Below, piece after piece: positions 22,603 to 36,500 of a stretch of 64,000 nt of DNA; position 1 is the stretch's first letter; each line of letters opens with the position of its first letter. The DNA comes from Cavia porcellus (Eukaryota; Chordata; Mammalia; Rodentia; Caviidae), in NCBI RefSeq assembly GCF_034190915.1, contig NW_026947502.1:31278785-31342784 (forward strand), written 5' to 3'. The notes under the pieces were generated by a model. It saw nothing but the letters and a program-made list of their open reading frames with translations, was not told where the DNA came from and ran no database searches. Position numbers and translations under genes: made by a program.

Positions 22603-23907
22603 ACCGTCACTGTCTATTGCCATGTGCAGCGCAACCCCATATCCAACCCAATTCCTTTCCCACTTCAGCTCCAGCCTGTCCTCAGCCCTATGTTTAGCAT
22701 CGCAAGCCTCTACCTCTCCTCCACACCCACCCCCAGTTACACCCTCCTCGGCCCTAACCAGTTTAGTCGCATCCTAATCCCAGTTCCTACCCACACCCCG
22801 CCACCCCTGTTCCGTGGCCAGCCCAGCCTCAACCCAGATCTCCAGCTCTTCATTCCCAGGCTCTTTTCTCCTGCTCACCTGTGTCCTCCCAGATGAGGCC
22901 AGCCTAGGAAGTGCTTTGTTGTGTCTCCCAACCCTCACAACTCCCAGAGGATCCCAAGCATCATCCTGGAAGCAGCATCTAATCTCCCAGGGTGGAACTC
23001 CTCCAAGGACACTCCAGGGCCAGCCTCCTGACCCTGGAGCACAAGTTCTGGGTACTGAAAAGGAAGTGGTCACCACTGCCAGGGCCTCGTGGAACTCTCT
23101 GTTCCTTTTGGGATTGGAATCCTGAAGCCTTCCACTGTTTTCCACTACTGTAGTGCCTCTCAGCCCACCTTCCATCTTCTAAGAGGTAGGTGACAGAACC
23201 TGGGCAAACCTCACCTGGCTCAGTCTAGAAGGGGGAAGCGATATTCTAGCTGGGCCTCTGAGTTCTAAGTTAGTAACTGAGTTAGGTAATCAGCCATGCC
23301 AAGGGGAGACCAGTACCTGGAGTAGGGGGACCACTTTTAAACTCAAAACATTTCATGGGGCCCTGCCTCAGGAACTTTCCGTGCTCTCATGTCTGTGGAC
23401 CCCTAGCCCTGCAGTGTCTCCACCACTCCCACTTAGAAGGAGCCGCAGGCAGTGTCAGCCCCATTGGCTATGTGCTAGACCAAGTCCCTGTGCACTGGAT
23501 GCAGTGGCCAGTTGGAGATGGAGAAGGGAATGGGTGACCCAGGGTGGGATGAGGAACCAAGGGGAGGACAGAGCTTCACCATGATGCAGGAAGACTTGGA
23601 GACCCTGCAGGGAGGGGAGATGCTCCTGGGAAGGGAAGCCAGATGGCATCTCGGGCCTTGGCACCCTCCTCTTCCTTTGACTTGCCCTAGCTCAGAGCTC
23701 CTCCCACTCCCTCGTCCCCCACTCCCTCCCCGACCTCCTGCTTGCTCAGTTTCACATCCAAAAAAGCAGAAGCCCTGTGTGTGCATCATCCTCAAAGCTC
23801 TCCCTTCCTCAAATTCCTGCTTCCCCACTAGCCACCTACCGACTCATCCCATCCACACCCTCTTTCTTCTCTTGTCATCTGTATTTTTAAGTAAAATTTC
23901 TATTTAA

Positions 23908-23995
23908 GAACAGTTTTAGGGCTGGGTGTAGTTCAGTGGTAGAGCTCTTGCCTACCATGTGTGAGGCCCGGGGTTAGATCCCTAGCACTAGGCGG
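23908..23995 (+). repeat. ID-like SINE
   Basis: The body reads gggctgggtgtagttcagtgg, tagagctcttgcctaccatg and ggttagatccctagcacta, a tRNA-like ID element without a clear long tail. Confidence 0.75.
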
Positions 23996-24609
23996 AGAAG
24001 ACACAGAGCAGTTCAGGATTTGTAGAAAAACTGCCAAGAAGACATTTCCCATAAAACCCATACCCAGTTCTCCCTGTTTTCAGAGAATCAAGGGGGATCC
24101 CTCCTTGTACAACCTAGAGCCCACTGCTAACCCTTGGCCCTTTCACATCATCTCCAGCTTACAATTCGTCAGGATTTTTACAAACACGTCTCGTCTCCCG
24201 TCTGTCTTCTGTCTTCCACCCCTCCCCCATGTTCGCTGGCATTGACAGCTCTGGCTAAGGTCTTCCGGGACCCTTTGAAAACTAAACTCAGTGGAGCTAC
24301 CATAGTCCTCAGTTTCCTGGACTGGGGGAATGGATGGTCACTAGTCAGTCTGTCCTCTGAGAATCTACCTCTTTCCAGCCACCAGATACCTCTGAAATGC
24401 ACACACCCCAGTCTTGGTAGGTGGCTGGTTGGTGGAAGTCCTCCTACCAGGCCTTCACATCTGCCACGTCCCAGCATTGATCATCCTTCAAGTCACTGAC
24501 ATGACGTTCTTTGCCACCCCCAGAACTCCCCCCACACACTGACAGGCTGGTCCAATGGCTTCGGGGTGCTGGTGTGAAAAAGTTAACAAAGGGAGGATCT
24601 GCATCTGGA

Positions 24610-24700
24610 AATGGGTTCCTTGCTGTGTGACTTTGGCTAAAGTATCTCCCCTCTCTGAGTTTCCCTTTGAGGACCTGTTGTGAGGATAAATTGGACTGTA
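24610..24700 (+). repeat. MIR relic
   Basis: The core motif gctgtgtgactttggctaa, then ccctctctgagtttcc and gttgtgaggataaattgg, follow the MIR consensus in order. Confidence 0.7.
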
Positions 24701-25061
24701 TGGAAGCTTAGAAAATGGGAAACCTCCTCCGGTTCTCCTGGCAACTTTGCCCTCCACCCCCACCTTCAAATTCTGTATTCCCCATGCTTCTCAGAGCTTT
24801 GGAAGTGAGGTGGAGGGGAGGCAGGTGGGCCACAGGACTTTCGCAGCATCAGCTGGCGAAGCCTTCTCTATAGCTTCCATACTATTTGTCTCTACAAGAG
24901 CCTACCAAGCACACCTTCAAAAGCCCCTCATCAGAGCATAAGGCCTCCCCAGACATCCACCCCTGGTGCAGGGCCCTTTCATTCACATTTGCTCTGCTCC
25001 TGACAAGCTTCCTGCCCCGCCCTCATGCTGCTAATGCTGTGACCTCAGACTAGTATGAGGA

Positions 25062-25092
25062 CTTTTCTTTCTCTTTTTTCTTTTCTTTTCTT

Positions 25093-25127
<35 letters not shown>

Positions 25128-25195
25128 TTTTGCAGAGCTAGGGATGAAATCAAGGCAGATAATCTACCACTGAGCTGCAGCCCCCACCTAGCTAG
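25062..25195 (-). repeat. (CTTT)n tract and reverse ID-like SINE
   Basis: A TTTC/CTTT run (25062-25131) leads into gcagagctagggatgaaatc ... ctaccactgagctgcagccc, a diverged reverse ID element whose A-rich tail has become the microsatellite. Confidence 0.75.
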
Positions 25196-25721
25196 GAGAT
25201 TTTTAAAAAGTCTCTAGAAGATGCTTAAATGGTAATGGCACATTGTAGGTGTTCTGGATGTGTTAGCTGCTGTTACTATTTTGTAGTGGGGGAAAATTGA
25301 AGTTCAGGGAAGGGCAGTGACTTGCCCAGAGGCACTCAGCTGGTGAGCAGCAAAGTCTACATGTCCGTCCCGTCCCGTGTCACTTCAGCACACCGCACAT
25401 CCCCCGTTACTTCTGCTAGCACCCGTTTCCACATCCAGGGACAGGCGATTTGGTAAGAAGTAGTTCTGGAGGCTCCAAGCTCTGAGGCTGGTGAAGGAGT
25501 CTAAGGCCGGGGTCTCTGGCATGGAGGGTAGAAGTGCAGCCGTCATCTGCGGCCAGACCTGCTGAGCACCTTGCTCCTGTTTGCTCCAGAGGGAGTGTGG
25601 GAACCAGGTGGGTCAGATCGGTGATTATTATTGTTAAGGAAAACCATGACTAACCCAAGGCAGCCCAGAGAGTGTCAGCCCTGGGACTTTTACAGGAACA
25701 TTTAGAAAGGCGCTCTCAGAG

Positions 25722-25910
25722 GGCGTGGTGGCACTTGTCTGTAATTCTAGCACTCTGGGAGGCTGAGGCAGGATGATCACAAGTTTGAGCCAGCCTGGGT
25801 AACTTAGGCACTTAGGAGACTGTGTCTTAAAATAAAAAATAAACAGTGCTACAGTGAAGTTCAGTGCAAAGGCCCTGTGTTCAATCCCCAGTCTTGTGGG
25901 GGGGGGTACA
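25722..25910 (+). repeat. B4-like composite SINE
   Basis: B1-like left part (gggcgtggtggcacttgtctg ... gactgtgtctt), an A-rich joint, then a worn ID-like part ending ttcaatccccagtcttg. Confidence 0.75.
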
Positions 25911-26128
25911 CAAAAACCTCTCTCTGGCCATTGGGGTTGCTGAGCTGGCAAGATGTGGGCCTAACGTGCTGAGGCCTGTGTCTAGCAATGATGGGGGGAT
26001 CCCAAGAACAGAGCCAGCACTGAGGAAAACCAAGGTGAGCCCAGGGATGGAGAGTACAAGAGAGTACCTAGATCTGGCCTGATCCAGCCTCACCTTAAGC
26101 TGTTAACTATTTCATGTAAATAAATTAT

Positions 26129-26137
26129 CTTTTTTTC

Positions 26138-26170
<33 letters not shown>

Positions 26171-26268
26171 TTTGTCTTTTTCCTTTTTATCAGTACCGGG
26201 GATCGAACTCATGACTGCCTGCTTGCAGGGCAGGTACTTAGGCTGCTGAGCTAAATCCCCAGCCCCTA
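26129..26268 (-). repeat. ID-like SINE, reverse orientation, long poly-T
   Basis: A T-rich tail of about 50 bases is followed by tatcagtaccggggatcgaa and gctgagctaaatccccagcccc. The good match among copies of this family suggests a younger insertion. Confidence 0.9.
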
Positions 26269-27192
26269 TCTTTGTTTCTTAAAGTAGTTTAAATTGCAGT
26301 GACAGTTCTTCCTAATTTCATCAGTGGCAGGGGACATGGGTAAACCCGAGTTGATCTTCTAGTGCCCCCAACCCTAAGCAAGATGATCTGGTGTGGTTCT
26401 GAGGTCCTTTCCGATCCTTCTGAAGTGATCCTCGCTGCAGTGTCCCAAGCATCAGGCTTCCTGAGCTCTCCCCATGCTCCCAGTCGGCAAGCTTCTTGTC
26501 TATGACCCCCCAGAATCCTAAAGTCCTCTCCTCCTCGCACTGAGGAGGAGGTTAGAGTTGGCTTTGCATTCAGGCCACCTCCTGCTTCTTGGGTGACCCG
26601 TGGTCCGATGCTTTAGCCCTCGGCCTCAGCTCTCTACCCAGAAGGCTGCTAAGGAAGTTAGGGATTGCGTGTGCCTGTGTGTACCGAGGCCATGTGGGAC
26701 CCAGCGCTGAGGAGGCAGCGACAGCGCCATCCGTTCTGGTGGTTCTGTGAGGCAGTCCCTCACTCTCCACCGCTGCTCTCCCTGCTGACTCTAAATGAGC
26801 TCAAGCCGGTGGGAGCTGGAAAAGGCCCCCCTTTCCTGCTGCCTCTTCAGTTGCCCACTCAGCTCCCTGCCACGGCTCTGCCCCCTCAGCTGGGGGCACT
26901 GCACTCTCCAAGGGTGTTAATGGTCTCCCTGCCTGGCACGAGGACATTCATTTCCTATTTCCTGTAGCCTCCGCCCGCACAGCCTTGTACCCCACTTTGG
27001 GAACACAGTGCTCCTTGTAGCCCTGTGCTCCCAGGGAAGGGAGGGGACAGGAGCAGCTGGGTGATTCAGTGGGTAGTGTCTTGACTTTTGCAGTAGTAGT
27101 TACAGGTCATTCCAGGTGAGTGGCTCTGGACAGGTCATTTTTTTTTAGGCCTGTTTCCCTATCTGAAACCTGCCTTCAATAACATCCCTCTT

Positions 27193-27350
27193 GCAGGCGT
27201 GGTGGTGCATACCTGTAATCCCAGGGTTTAGGAGGCTGAGGCAGGATGATTGCCATGAGTTTGAGGCCAGCCTAGGCTACATACTGAGTTTAAGGCTAGC
27301 CTGAACTACAAGGCAAGACTGTCTCAAAAAACAAAAACAAAAAAGAAAAC
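27193..27350 (+). repeat. B1-like SINE
   Basis: gcaggcgtggtggtgcatac opens it; the duplicated block (ggccagcctaggctaca, ggctagcctgaactaca) and an A-rich tail follow. Confidence 0.85.
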
Positions 27351-27367
27351 CAAAAAACATTTCTCTT

Positions 27368-27568
27368 GCTAGGTGTAATGGCACACACCTTAATCCTTGC
27401 TACTCCAGATGCTGAGCCAAGAGGATCACTAGCTCAAGGCCAGCCTGACCAATTTAACAAGACTTTGTCTTAAATAAATTTTAAAAAGGGAAAAAATTTT
27501 TTAAAAAGGGATAGGGATGTAGCTCAGTGACAGAGCGCCCCTGAGTTCAATCCCTAGTACCACAAAAA
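27368..27568 (+). repeat. B4-like composite SINE
   Basis: B1-like left part (gctaggtgtaatggcacacac) and ID-like right part (gatgtagctcagtgacagag, ttcaatccctagtaccac). Confidence 0.8.
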
Positions 27569-27654
27569 GGTACCACTTTTAAAGAGAGGATAATTAAGTA
27601 TCATGTGATTGCTTTGTTTCTCAGCATATAGAATACAGAGGGAGGTAGCCCGTA

Positions 27655-27968
27655 AGATTGTTTGTTTGTTTGGTGTGGTTTGGGGATTAAACCCAGGGCC
27701 TTTGTACTGAGCTATAGCCCCATTCCTTTTCAAAATTTTGAGACAGAATCTTGCTAAATTGCTAAATTCCCCAGGCTGGGCTTGAACTTGCTACCCTCCT
27801 GCCTGTGAGTGCTGAGATGACTGGCCTGCACCCCTCCACGCAGCTTTTTGTTTTGCTTGAGAGGAATGTCTTACTACCAGCTGAAGTTGGGCTTGAATTC
27901 ACAATCCTCCTGTTTCCGTCTCCTGAGTGCTGGGGTTACAGGCCTATGCCACCATACCTGGCTTTCTT
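27655..27968 (-). repeat. Two reverse-oriented SINEs (B4-like, then B1-like)
   Basis: 27655-27840 reads as a reverse ID/B1 composite (ggattaaacccagggcc ... gagacagaatcttgct ... ctgcctgtgagtgctgagatg). 27845-27968 is a reverse B1 fragment ending ctatgccaccatacctggc. Confidence 0.7.
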
Positions 27969-30280
27969 CACCCTATCTTTTCATAGCCTCCTGCCACCAA
28001 CTTCTCAGGCGTGGGAGCCACTTCCCACTTCCTCCCTGTCTTGTCTTGGCTGCTCTGTTGACAGTGACCTCCTCTTGGCCCACCACAGGCAAGCCTCTTG
28101 AAAGAGCTGTCTGCACTCTCTTCCACGTCCTCACCCTTCTCCCCCCTCGTGTTTCTCTTTAACCCTGGCAGCCACCCCAGCTCTCAGCTAAACTGATCTG
28201 GCAAATGTCACCTTGTTACAAAATACCATGGGGACTCCTCAGCCTTATCTGCCGGGTTGACATTGTTGGCAACTTCTGGAAACACTCTTGCGCTGCCCGC
28301 TTCCCCGCTCCAGAGCTCCCTGCAGGCTGTCATCCACCCCCTCCCCCGGCGGCACCTTCTGCCTCTCCTGCCCAGGGTTTCCAAGTTGGTTCCAGGGCTC
28401 TCAATGCTATGTGCTCAGGCCCTAGCTGTCCTCACACTGCATTTGGCTCATACCTATTATTTTTTAAATAGGATTTAAAAAAAGAAACAGTTGCCAATAT
28501 TAAAAATCCAGTTCTTGCACAAAAGTCTGACCCTGTGGATGCTGTGGACAAACTGGCAGACCTGGCTGCATGGCCTGGCATCCTCACATGAGCCCTTGGT
28601 TCAGGCCAAGGGCTGCGATTCCGACAGGTCCCCAGCAGCAACTGCCATTGGGCTCTGTGCTCCTGGTCACCTGTATCCACGGAAATTGAAGATGGACCGA
28701 AAGGGCTTCACTTCCTTGTGAAGTGATAGTGTTTAATATGCTCAGGATGTCTGGGTTGAAAGAAAGCCACATTCCACCTGCTCTACTCCTGATGTCACCT
28801 GCCTGGCCCCTGCTCCCTGGCTCTCTCCAGGAATCAATTACAGGCATTTATGTAGAACTGAATCTGAAGTGAACCCAGTCTCGAATCTTCAGCTACTTCC
28901 TGAATTTGTCTCCTAAATGTTCCACAGGTACCTGATTCAGTCATTAAAGAAACATATCTTTAGGCATCCACTGTAAGCCAGATACGGCTCTAAATCCTGG
29001 CAGGACATCATGGAAATAAAACACAAATCCCTGCACTTGTTCTTCAAGGATCCAAGGTACAACACAACCAAGACCCTTAAGGATGTGTGTGTGTGCCCGT
29101 ATGTGCACACTGAACCCCATGTATGCTGGGCAGGGGGCTTCATTGCTGACCACACCCCTAGCTGCAGTCCAGTGATCTGTTGAAAAGGCCAACAAATGTG
29201 CCTAGGTCCTCATGTCGGGGACCCTGAAAAGACAGGTGGCCGTGAACACAGGGTTTTCCTGGCTTTCTACTTTGGGGTCCCCTCTCTGCAGCCCCTCTCC
29301 AGGCCAGGCTTGGGACAGGAGAGGTGACAGTTCCTTTAAGGTGGTGGAGGCCATAGTGGGAAGCAGGGGGCCCTGGGAATGATGGGGCCACCCCAAAGCA
29401 TCCAGTCTTCGAGGTACCGGAGAGCAGGCACCAGCTGGCAAACGGGGCTCAGTGGCAGCCAGTCTCAGGTCAGTGCCCTTAGCTCAGGCCTGGCTTCTAA
29501 TCTGGCTTCTGGCTCAGATGCTGCAGGACTGTGCTGAGGTTTCTCAGCCTTTCTGAGCCACATCTAGAAAATGACCAACTGCAGATACTTTTGAGGGCTG
29601 GTGGGATAATCACAAGACCAGGTAAGCAATGTCCGGTATCACCAGATGCCTAACAAAGTTGTCCTTCTCTCCATCCCTTGTCCTCTGGGCCCTCACTTTA
29701 AACTCCTGGGATCTGTCACTGGGTCCCATCTCTGCCGCTACCTTTCGCTGGCCCCTGCTACCTGGGCCCTGTCCCAACCCCTCCTCGCAGTCTCCTTCCT
29801 CTTCTGCACTTTGCTCACTGCCCTCCAGGCCCCTCTCTTCACTGCTTTAAACCCTGCCCCGCTCTGAGGAACAGTCCCGGGCCCTGGCTTGGCTTCCTAA
29901 GCCCTAGGACCACCCTCTGCAGCCCACCTTCTTCTGTTCCAGTCTCAGGCATTCGGATGATGGATTGCAGATGGCCCCTCTAGGCCTCACACTGGCTGCA
30001 TCTCCTTTGCCCCATCTCTGCAGGTCCAGTCCTAGCTCCTCTACTCTAGCATCCCAAGCCAGGCCAGACCAGTGGCTCTCCTCACCTCTGGAGCAAGATC
30101 CACCACGAGGCCCTCCCTGTGCTGCCACTTCATGACTGGGCACCTCCGATGTCCTCATAAGGAGGACAAAGAATCAATGGCCAGTTTCAAAAAAACCATC
30201 TTTAACCCCACCCTGTCATCTATCCCTGAAATCCCATTTCTGATGTATAACGGAAGGCACAGTCCACAGCTGGATACAGG

Positions 30281-30286
30281 TTTATT
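30281..30286 (-). terminator. PDLIM7: PDLIM7 polyadenylation signal (AATAAA on minus strand)
   Basis: TTTATT on the plus strand, 235 bases beyond the PDLIM7 stop codon, supports a short 3' UTR of about 250 bases. Confidence 0.8.
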
Positions 30287-30520
30287 GTGGCACTGGAGTG
30301 AACAGGGGCCAGTGTGGCCAGCACCAGAGTGAGAGAGTGGGGGGAGGGAGAGGTGAGGGGAAGGGAGTGAAGAGGTGGGACGGTGTCCAGGGAACCCCAG
30401 GCTTCAGCCAGGAGTTGGGGTTGGAGCAACCACTGCTGGCTCCAGCAGAAATGTTGGGGGTGACTCCAGACCCCTCCCCGTTTGGGCTAGGTGGGGCCAG
30501 CCAATAGTGGGCAAAGGGGC

Positions 30521-33500
30521 TCACACGTGGGAGAAGGCATGGCTCTTGCAAAGGGGCTTGTCCTTCTTGGAATAGAAGGTCTTTCCTTCCAGATTGATCT
30601 GACATATCTGGGGACGGGAAAGGTTCAGTCACGTGGGATTGAGGATAGCAGGAGAGGTCCCTTCCCAACCTTTTATATATCCCACAGGCAGGAATGCAGA
30701 GAAGGCTGTGGGTCAGTGCTCAAAGCTGAGGGCTAGGACTCTCACCGCACAAACGAAGCACGTGTCATGCCAGCTGAAACCTAGTGCTTCCAGGAAGCGG
30801 TCCCCAGCATCGATCTTGAAGTCACAGCCGCGGCATTTCGTGCCAAACATCTTCTCATAGTCTGGGAACAGAAGTAGAGAAAGGAACCTGGATTCACACC
30901 TGCCTCTCACCTCGTCCCCCCACATTTTTGGCCTTGTCCCTTCCTTCTCTCCCTGGGCCACCCCTAGCCTGTACCTCGCTCGCAGTAGGGCACCCCATCT
31001 TCCATGTAGAAGGCCCTGTTGCGAATGGGCGTCTTGCAAGCCGTGCAGGTGAAACAGTGCACATGCCAGGTCATCTTCAGCGCGTGCATGATCTCCTGAG
31101 GGGGCAGCAATCATGGTTCAGGTCACGGGAAGCTGGTCTTGGGTCGCCCTCCCCTCCTGGTAAATACTGCCTGTGCACACCCACAACCCCTGTGGCTCTG
31201 GGGCCATCTCAGATCTCCACACAGATGTCGGCCTCTCGGACTTGCCATGCCCAGAATCAGCTCCCAGTGTCCACACTGCAACTCGCTCTTCCCAGAGTGG
31301 GCGGCGACACCCTCCTTCATCCACTCAGGCCCAATTTCCTGCTTTCTCTTACATCCCACATCAGATCTGCCAGTAAATCCTCTGGGACCCACCTTTAGGA
31401 CATATCCATCTCCCATCCATGTCCCTGACATGAGCCATGGCTGTCTCTGAGTATTGCATAAAACTGGTGTCCATACTCCAACATTTGTCCCTACAGACAG
31501 CCCTCTTCCTGGCATCAGTGAATGTCTTCAGCTCACACCAGTCTGTAGCCCTTGCTCAGACTCCTGCAAGATTTCTTGCTTATCCAAACAAACAAACAAA
31601 AAACAGCAAGGCCCAGAGGCCAGCAGGTTCGGCCTGTTCCCCCATCCCACCCAAACCCTCTCCCCTCACATTCTTTTTTTTTTTTTTTTTTTTGTACCAG
31701 GGATTGAACTCATGACCTCACACTTGCGAGGCTCTGGTGATTCCCCTCATGTTCTCATGCTAAGCCAGACACACTGGCCTCTCTGAAATGCCAGGAACAG
31801 TCCTGCTACTTTACACTGTCCCCTCTGTCTCATCACTCTTGCCACAAATCTCAAGGCTGCCCTGCCTCCTTTAAGTGTCTGCACAAACATCACTGTCCCT
31901 GATGGGCCATTGACATACCAGTAGATTTGCCAGCCTGCCACCCTTGCCATGCTCCTGGCATCCTTTACTCTGCTCCTAATATCCTGCTAGCACACTACTG
32001 GATAACTTGTGTCTCCTACTCACTGTCTGTCTGTCCCATTCTTTTGGCCACATCTTGGACAAGGAGGGTATGAAGCAGCGCCCACTCTATTAGTGGGTCT
32101 GCCCCAACCACACCTGGCCCATGCTGACTCCTCATTCACCTGTGGGAGTAGACTTAGCCTGGCTCCACCAGAGATGGGAGGAAGCAGAGGTTTATGGGAT
32201 GGGCTCACACTAGAGCTGAGCTGTTCAACTCTGGACCCTCAAGCCAACCAGGGCAGCAGCATTCACATCTAGAGTGAGCAGAGGACAGCATGAGGTGACC
32301 TGGCCTAGTTTTACCTTGCCTGGAGACATGGTTGTCCTTGTGAACTTGCCCTTGCAGGGCTGCTTAAGAATGGCCCCCAATTTGAGGCCAGGAGAATCAG
32401 ATTCAATCTGTATTTGGGTAAGGTTGGGACTGCCATGGAGGACACTTCCTGTTCTGTTTCTGTGGGAAGTGGTTATTCAGGGCTGCCTAGGTGGTTCGGG
32501 CTGAAAACTAGTGTTAAGAGTTAAATCTTCTGCTTTACATTTTTTTCCCTTTTCTTTTTGCAGGGCAGGGGATAAAACCTAGTAACTCAAGAATGCTAGA
32601 CAAGTGCTTACCACTGAGCTGTATTCCTAGCCCCGGTTTTTAAACGATGACCACTCATTTAAGAATGCAAGTGTGGCCAAGCAAGTTATACAAATGTGGG
32701 TGACAGCCATATGGCTTGTTTGTGCCCTTTACATCTATCTCATATCTTATATGTATCTTGAAATCAAGCTGGCCAGGAATTACTGAGGCCCAGAGAAAGA
32801 GACCTGCTCCAATCTACTCAGCCAACAGAAGCTAGAAACAGGTTTTGTGCCCACCCCTGGCTAGCTCCAGAGCTGGTTCTTCCCACCACCTGGCGTTGCC
32901 TGCTTTAAGGGACAAGGCATCATGGTGGGAGAGGGAGCTTCTGCAGGGGTGGGGTGCCCCTGGCTGGAGCCAGAACTGGGAGCAGGTTTCTGCCAGTATT
33001 TAATAGACCCGTGGGCCAGTTATCAATTTGTTTCTCCCTGCCTGGGTGAACTAAATCTGTCTGCTGCTGGCATGCCGAGTATCCTGGCCCAGGCCCCAGC
33101 AGGCTCAAATTTCCTGGCTCCAGCTCTACTTTCTACCCTGCCCCCGAGGAAACTTCCACCTGACGACCTCCGTCACTCAGCTCCAAATCTGAACTGGGCC
33201 TCTGCCCGCTTCTAATACTTTCTGCAACACAAGCTATTCCTCTGCTTGCGTCTTCTCTGAGCAAATTTCCACTCATGTTCAAGTTCCACTTAGAGGCCAC
33301 TTCCGTCCACTTGTTCAAGTGTTTACTGACCAGTTCTTATGTGAGGTACAGTGCTTGGCACAGACAACCCTGTTCTTAGCCCATGAGCTCACAGCTGGGG
33401 AAGGGAGATGGCCAAAGGATTTAGGGGTGGGGAGAAAACCGGGGAGGGGGCTGACCTGGTAGGGAGAGTGAGTGTTCCTGAAGATGTGATAGTTCAGTCC

Positions 33501-36500
33501 CCGGTGAGGAGTAAGGCAGAAAGGATGCTAAGAGTGTGCAAAGGCTCTGTGGTAGAAGAACCAGAACTCCTGGTAAAATGGAGAGGGTCACATGGCTGGA
33601 GTATGAATGGAATATGAAGGGCTGGTATGCTAGACATGAGAGCACAGTGGGCTGAGATGGCCCCCAGATGGGGCCAGGTCTCTGCTACTGTTTCCCCATA
33701 TATGCTGTACACGTATGTACAGCAAAACCCAGCCCGTCAACCCTGCCTGTACTGTCTCATTTCTCCCCTGCAAATAAAGAACACACAGCCTATGATCCCC
33801 TCAAAGCTCCACCTGGCCCACTGTGAGCACTGGGGGCAGGGCCCACATCTGCCTTGTTCCCAACGCGTTCCCAGCATGTGACACACTGCTAGGCACACTG
33901 TCCGCATTTACTAAAGGTAATGAATAGGCGAAGATGGATGGTCCATTACTCTTAAGCTCTTAATACACACTGAGGATGTCCTAAGCCCAGCTCTGGGCAG
34001 GAGCCAGGTTTCCCTATAAGAAACCTGCATGGGCTTTATTCTGCATGGGCTTTGTTCTGCATTGAGTCTCTGTGGGAAGAACAAGAGCTTGAATCTTAAT
34101 TTTGAGTCTGAATTTCGGCCTTTCCCATTTTGCCAGTGTGCATAAAACCCATCAAACTAGGCTGGGCCTGGTGGCACACACATGTAAGCACTCGGGAGGA
34201 TGGGGCAGGAAGATTGCTGTGAGTTCAAGGCCAGCCTGAAGTGCATAGTGAGACTGTCTTTAAAACAAAACCAAAACTAAAAAGCCCATTAAGCTTCTTT
34301 CCAGTCTCAGCTCTTTTTGTGCATTAGAAGCAGTGGATACTGGATTAGACTCTTCTTCCACAGTGCCCTTCTATTCTGAGGCTGGAGAGTTAATATGCAG
34401 CTGTCCCTTGGCACCTATAGGTTTCTCATCCATGGATTCAACCAACCACAGATCAAAAATATTTGGGAAAAAACTGCACCTATATGGAAGTGTAGTTTTT
34501 CCCCTTGTTATTACCCCCTAAACAATATAACAATCATTTACATAAAATTCACGTTGTATTAGGTAGTATCAGTAATCTAGAGATGACTCAAAGTATATGG
34601 GAGGCTGAGGCAGGAGGATCACTATGAGTTCAAGGACAAGCTGGGCTACATATCAAGTTGAAGGCCAACCTGAACTACATAGTGAGATCCTGTCTCACAA
34701 AAAAAAAAAAAAAAAAGGAGGACCACGGATACAGTGGCAAAGTGCCTGCCTGGCAAGAGCAAGGTCCTGAGTTCAATTCCTGGTACAAAGATAAAGAAAA
34801 ACAAACAAAAACCCCCAAAGTATACAGGAAGCCAGGTATAGTGGTACACACTTGTAATGCCAGCCCTTGGGAGGGTCACCCCAAGTTTGAGGTCAGTGTG
34901 GACTATGTAGTGAACTCAAGGCTACCCTGAACTACACAGTCAGACCCTGTTTTCAAAACAAAACAAGTATATGGAGGACATTGGGACATTGGTAGGTTAC
35001 ATGCAAATACTGTTCTATTTTATTTATTTATTTTTACCAGTACCAGGGATCAAACTCGTGACCACATGCTTGCAAGGCAGGCACTTATGCCGCTGAGCTA
35101 AATCCCTAGCCCCTACTGCTAGGACTTGAGCATCTTTGGATTTTGGTATCTGGGGGATCCTGGAGCCAACAAGTATAGGGAACTTTCCGATTCCCTTGCA
35201 GCCCAACAAGTCAGATGATAACAGTTACAGCCAATATTAGAAAGGTGATGCCAGTTCCTGTCTTTGCTTTTGAGTTCAAAAACAAAACCTTGTTGCCCAG
35301 CTTGGTGGCACAGGCCTGTAATTACTTGGGATACAGAGGCAGGAGGATCACAAGTTCAAGGCCAGCCTGAACTACATAGTGAGACCCTGTCTCCAAAGAA
35401 AACAGAAAAAAAAAAAAAAGAGGTGCATTATATATACATATCAGTTCCCCACAAAGAATGTAATCATTACATACTGCAAATATGTACTAATAGAAAATTT
35501 TTTTAAAAAGACAAAATCTTGTTGAAACAATGCTTTTGTTGTTGGTGTAGCTCAGCACAGGGCGTGTGCTTCATATGTGCTGGGCCCTGAGTTTGCTCCC
35601 TGGCATCCGTTTCCCAACAAAGGGTGCTATTTGCCCTTCCCTCTGCTGTTTGGAATTTTAACAGCCATGTGGCAACCTTGACACTGTAAGGTTAGAGACA
35701 AAGGTCTACAGTGCTAATGATTCTGGAGCCACAAGGTAAGAAGAGGCCTGCATCCAAAGGCATTTTTTTAGCTGCTGTTCCAATCTTGGAATTCCTGGGA
35801 TTGAAATAAATAACCTGCTCTATGTAAATCTCTTGCCAAATGCAATCCTAATTGGTACAGTGGCCATCTCTGCCTGGACAGCATCCCCTGCCTTTTTTCT
35901 TTTTCTGGTACTGGCGATGGAATCTAGGGGTACTGCACCACAGATCTGCATCCTCAAGCCCCCTCCCCACTTTTTTAAAGACATAGTTTTGTTACACAGT
36001 CCACATAACATGAGTTATACTAATGGACATCATCCTGCCTCGCCCGGCGTCTCCCAATGCTGGCACTACAGGTATTAGCCACTGTCCCTGGTGCATCATT
36101 TGCCTTCTTGGGATACTGTCATTGTGGTTTTATACAACTACCCATCCCTCGCTTTCATCTGTGGCTTAGGTGGAGCCATTTCACCCCAGGTCCAGAGGTG
36201 AGTGTAACTCAAGGCTGCTAAAGCAGAGTCACCTAGTTCAGATCAGACAGTTAGGTGACAACCCAAGTCAGGCCAGGTGCAACAGCACATTGAATTCAGA
36301 CACACCAGCTGGAACAGAGGTGCTCTCTGATTTGTGGTACAGGGATGAGGAGATGGAACTGTGGAGGAACTGAGGTCCTAGCTTCATCATTTTCCAGGAA
36401 ATGAAGCCAAGATGGGTGAAAACAGGCAAGCGACAGTCCCAATGACCATCGTATCCAGTTATTAGAGTTGATATATTTTTGAAGCGAGAACCCTGGGTGT

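Larger units (their letters stand above)
22250..30260. other. DBN1-PDLIM7 intergenic region
   Basis: No exon of a recognisable gene is seen. The region holds a (CA)n tract, MIR-like relics (for example 24610-24695 and 25270-25350), a pyrimidine microsatellite, and B1, ID and B4-like SINEs between 23.9 and 28 kb. The sequence at 28480-28740 is AT-poor, unique-looking and of unknown nature. Confidence 0.6.

Noticed and set aside
22814..23907. Frames of 100-133 codons in the DBN1-PDLIM7 interval
   Set aside because: Low-complexity Ser/Pro composition, no splice partners and no similarity I recognise.
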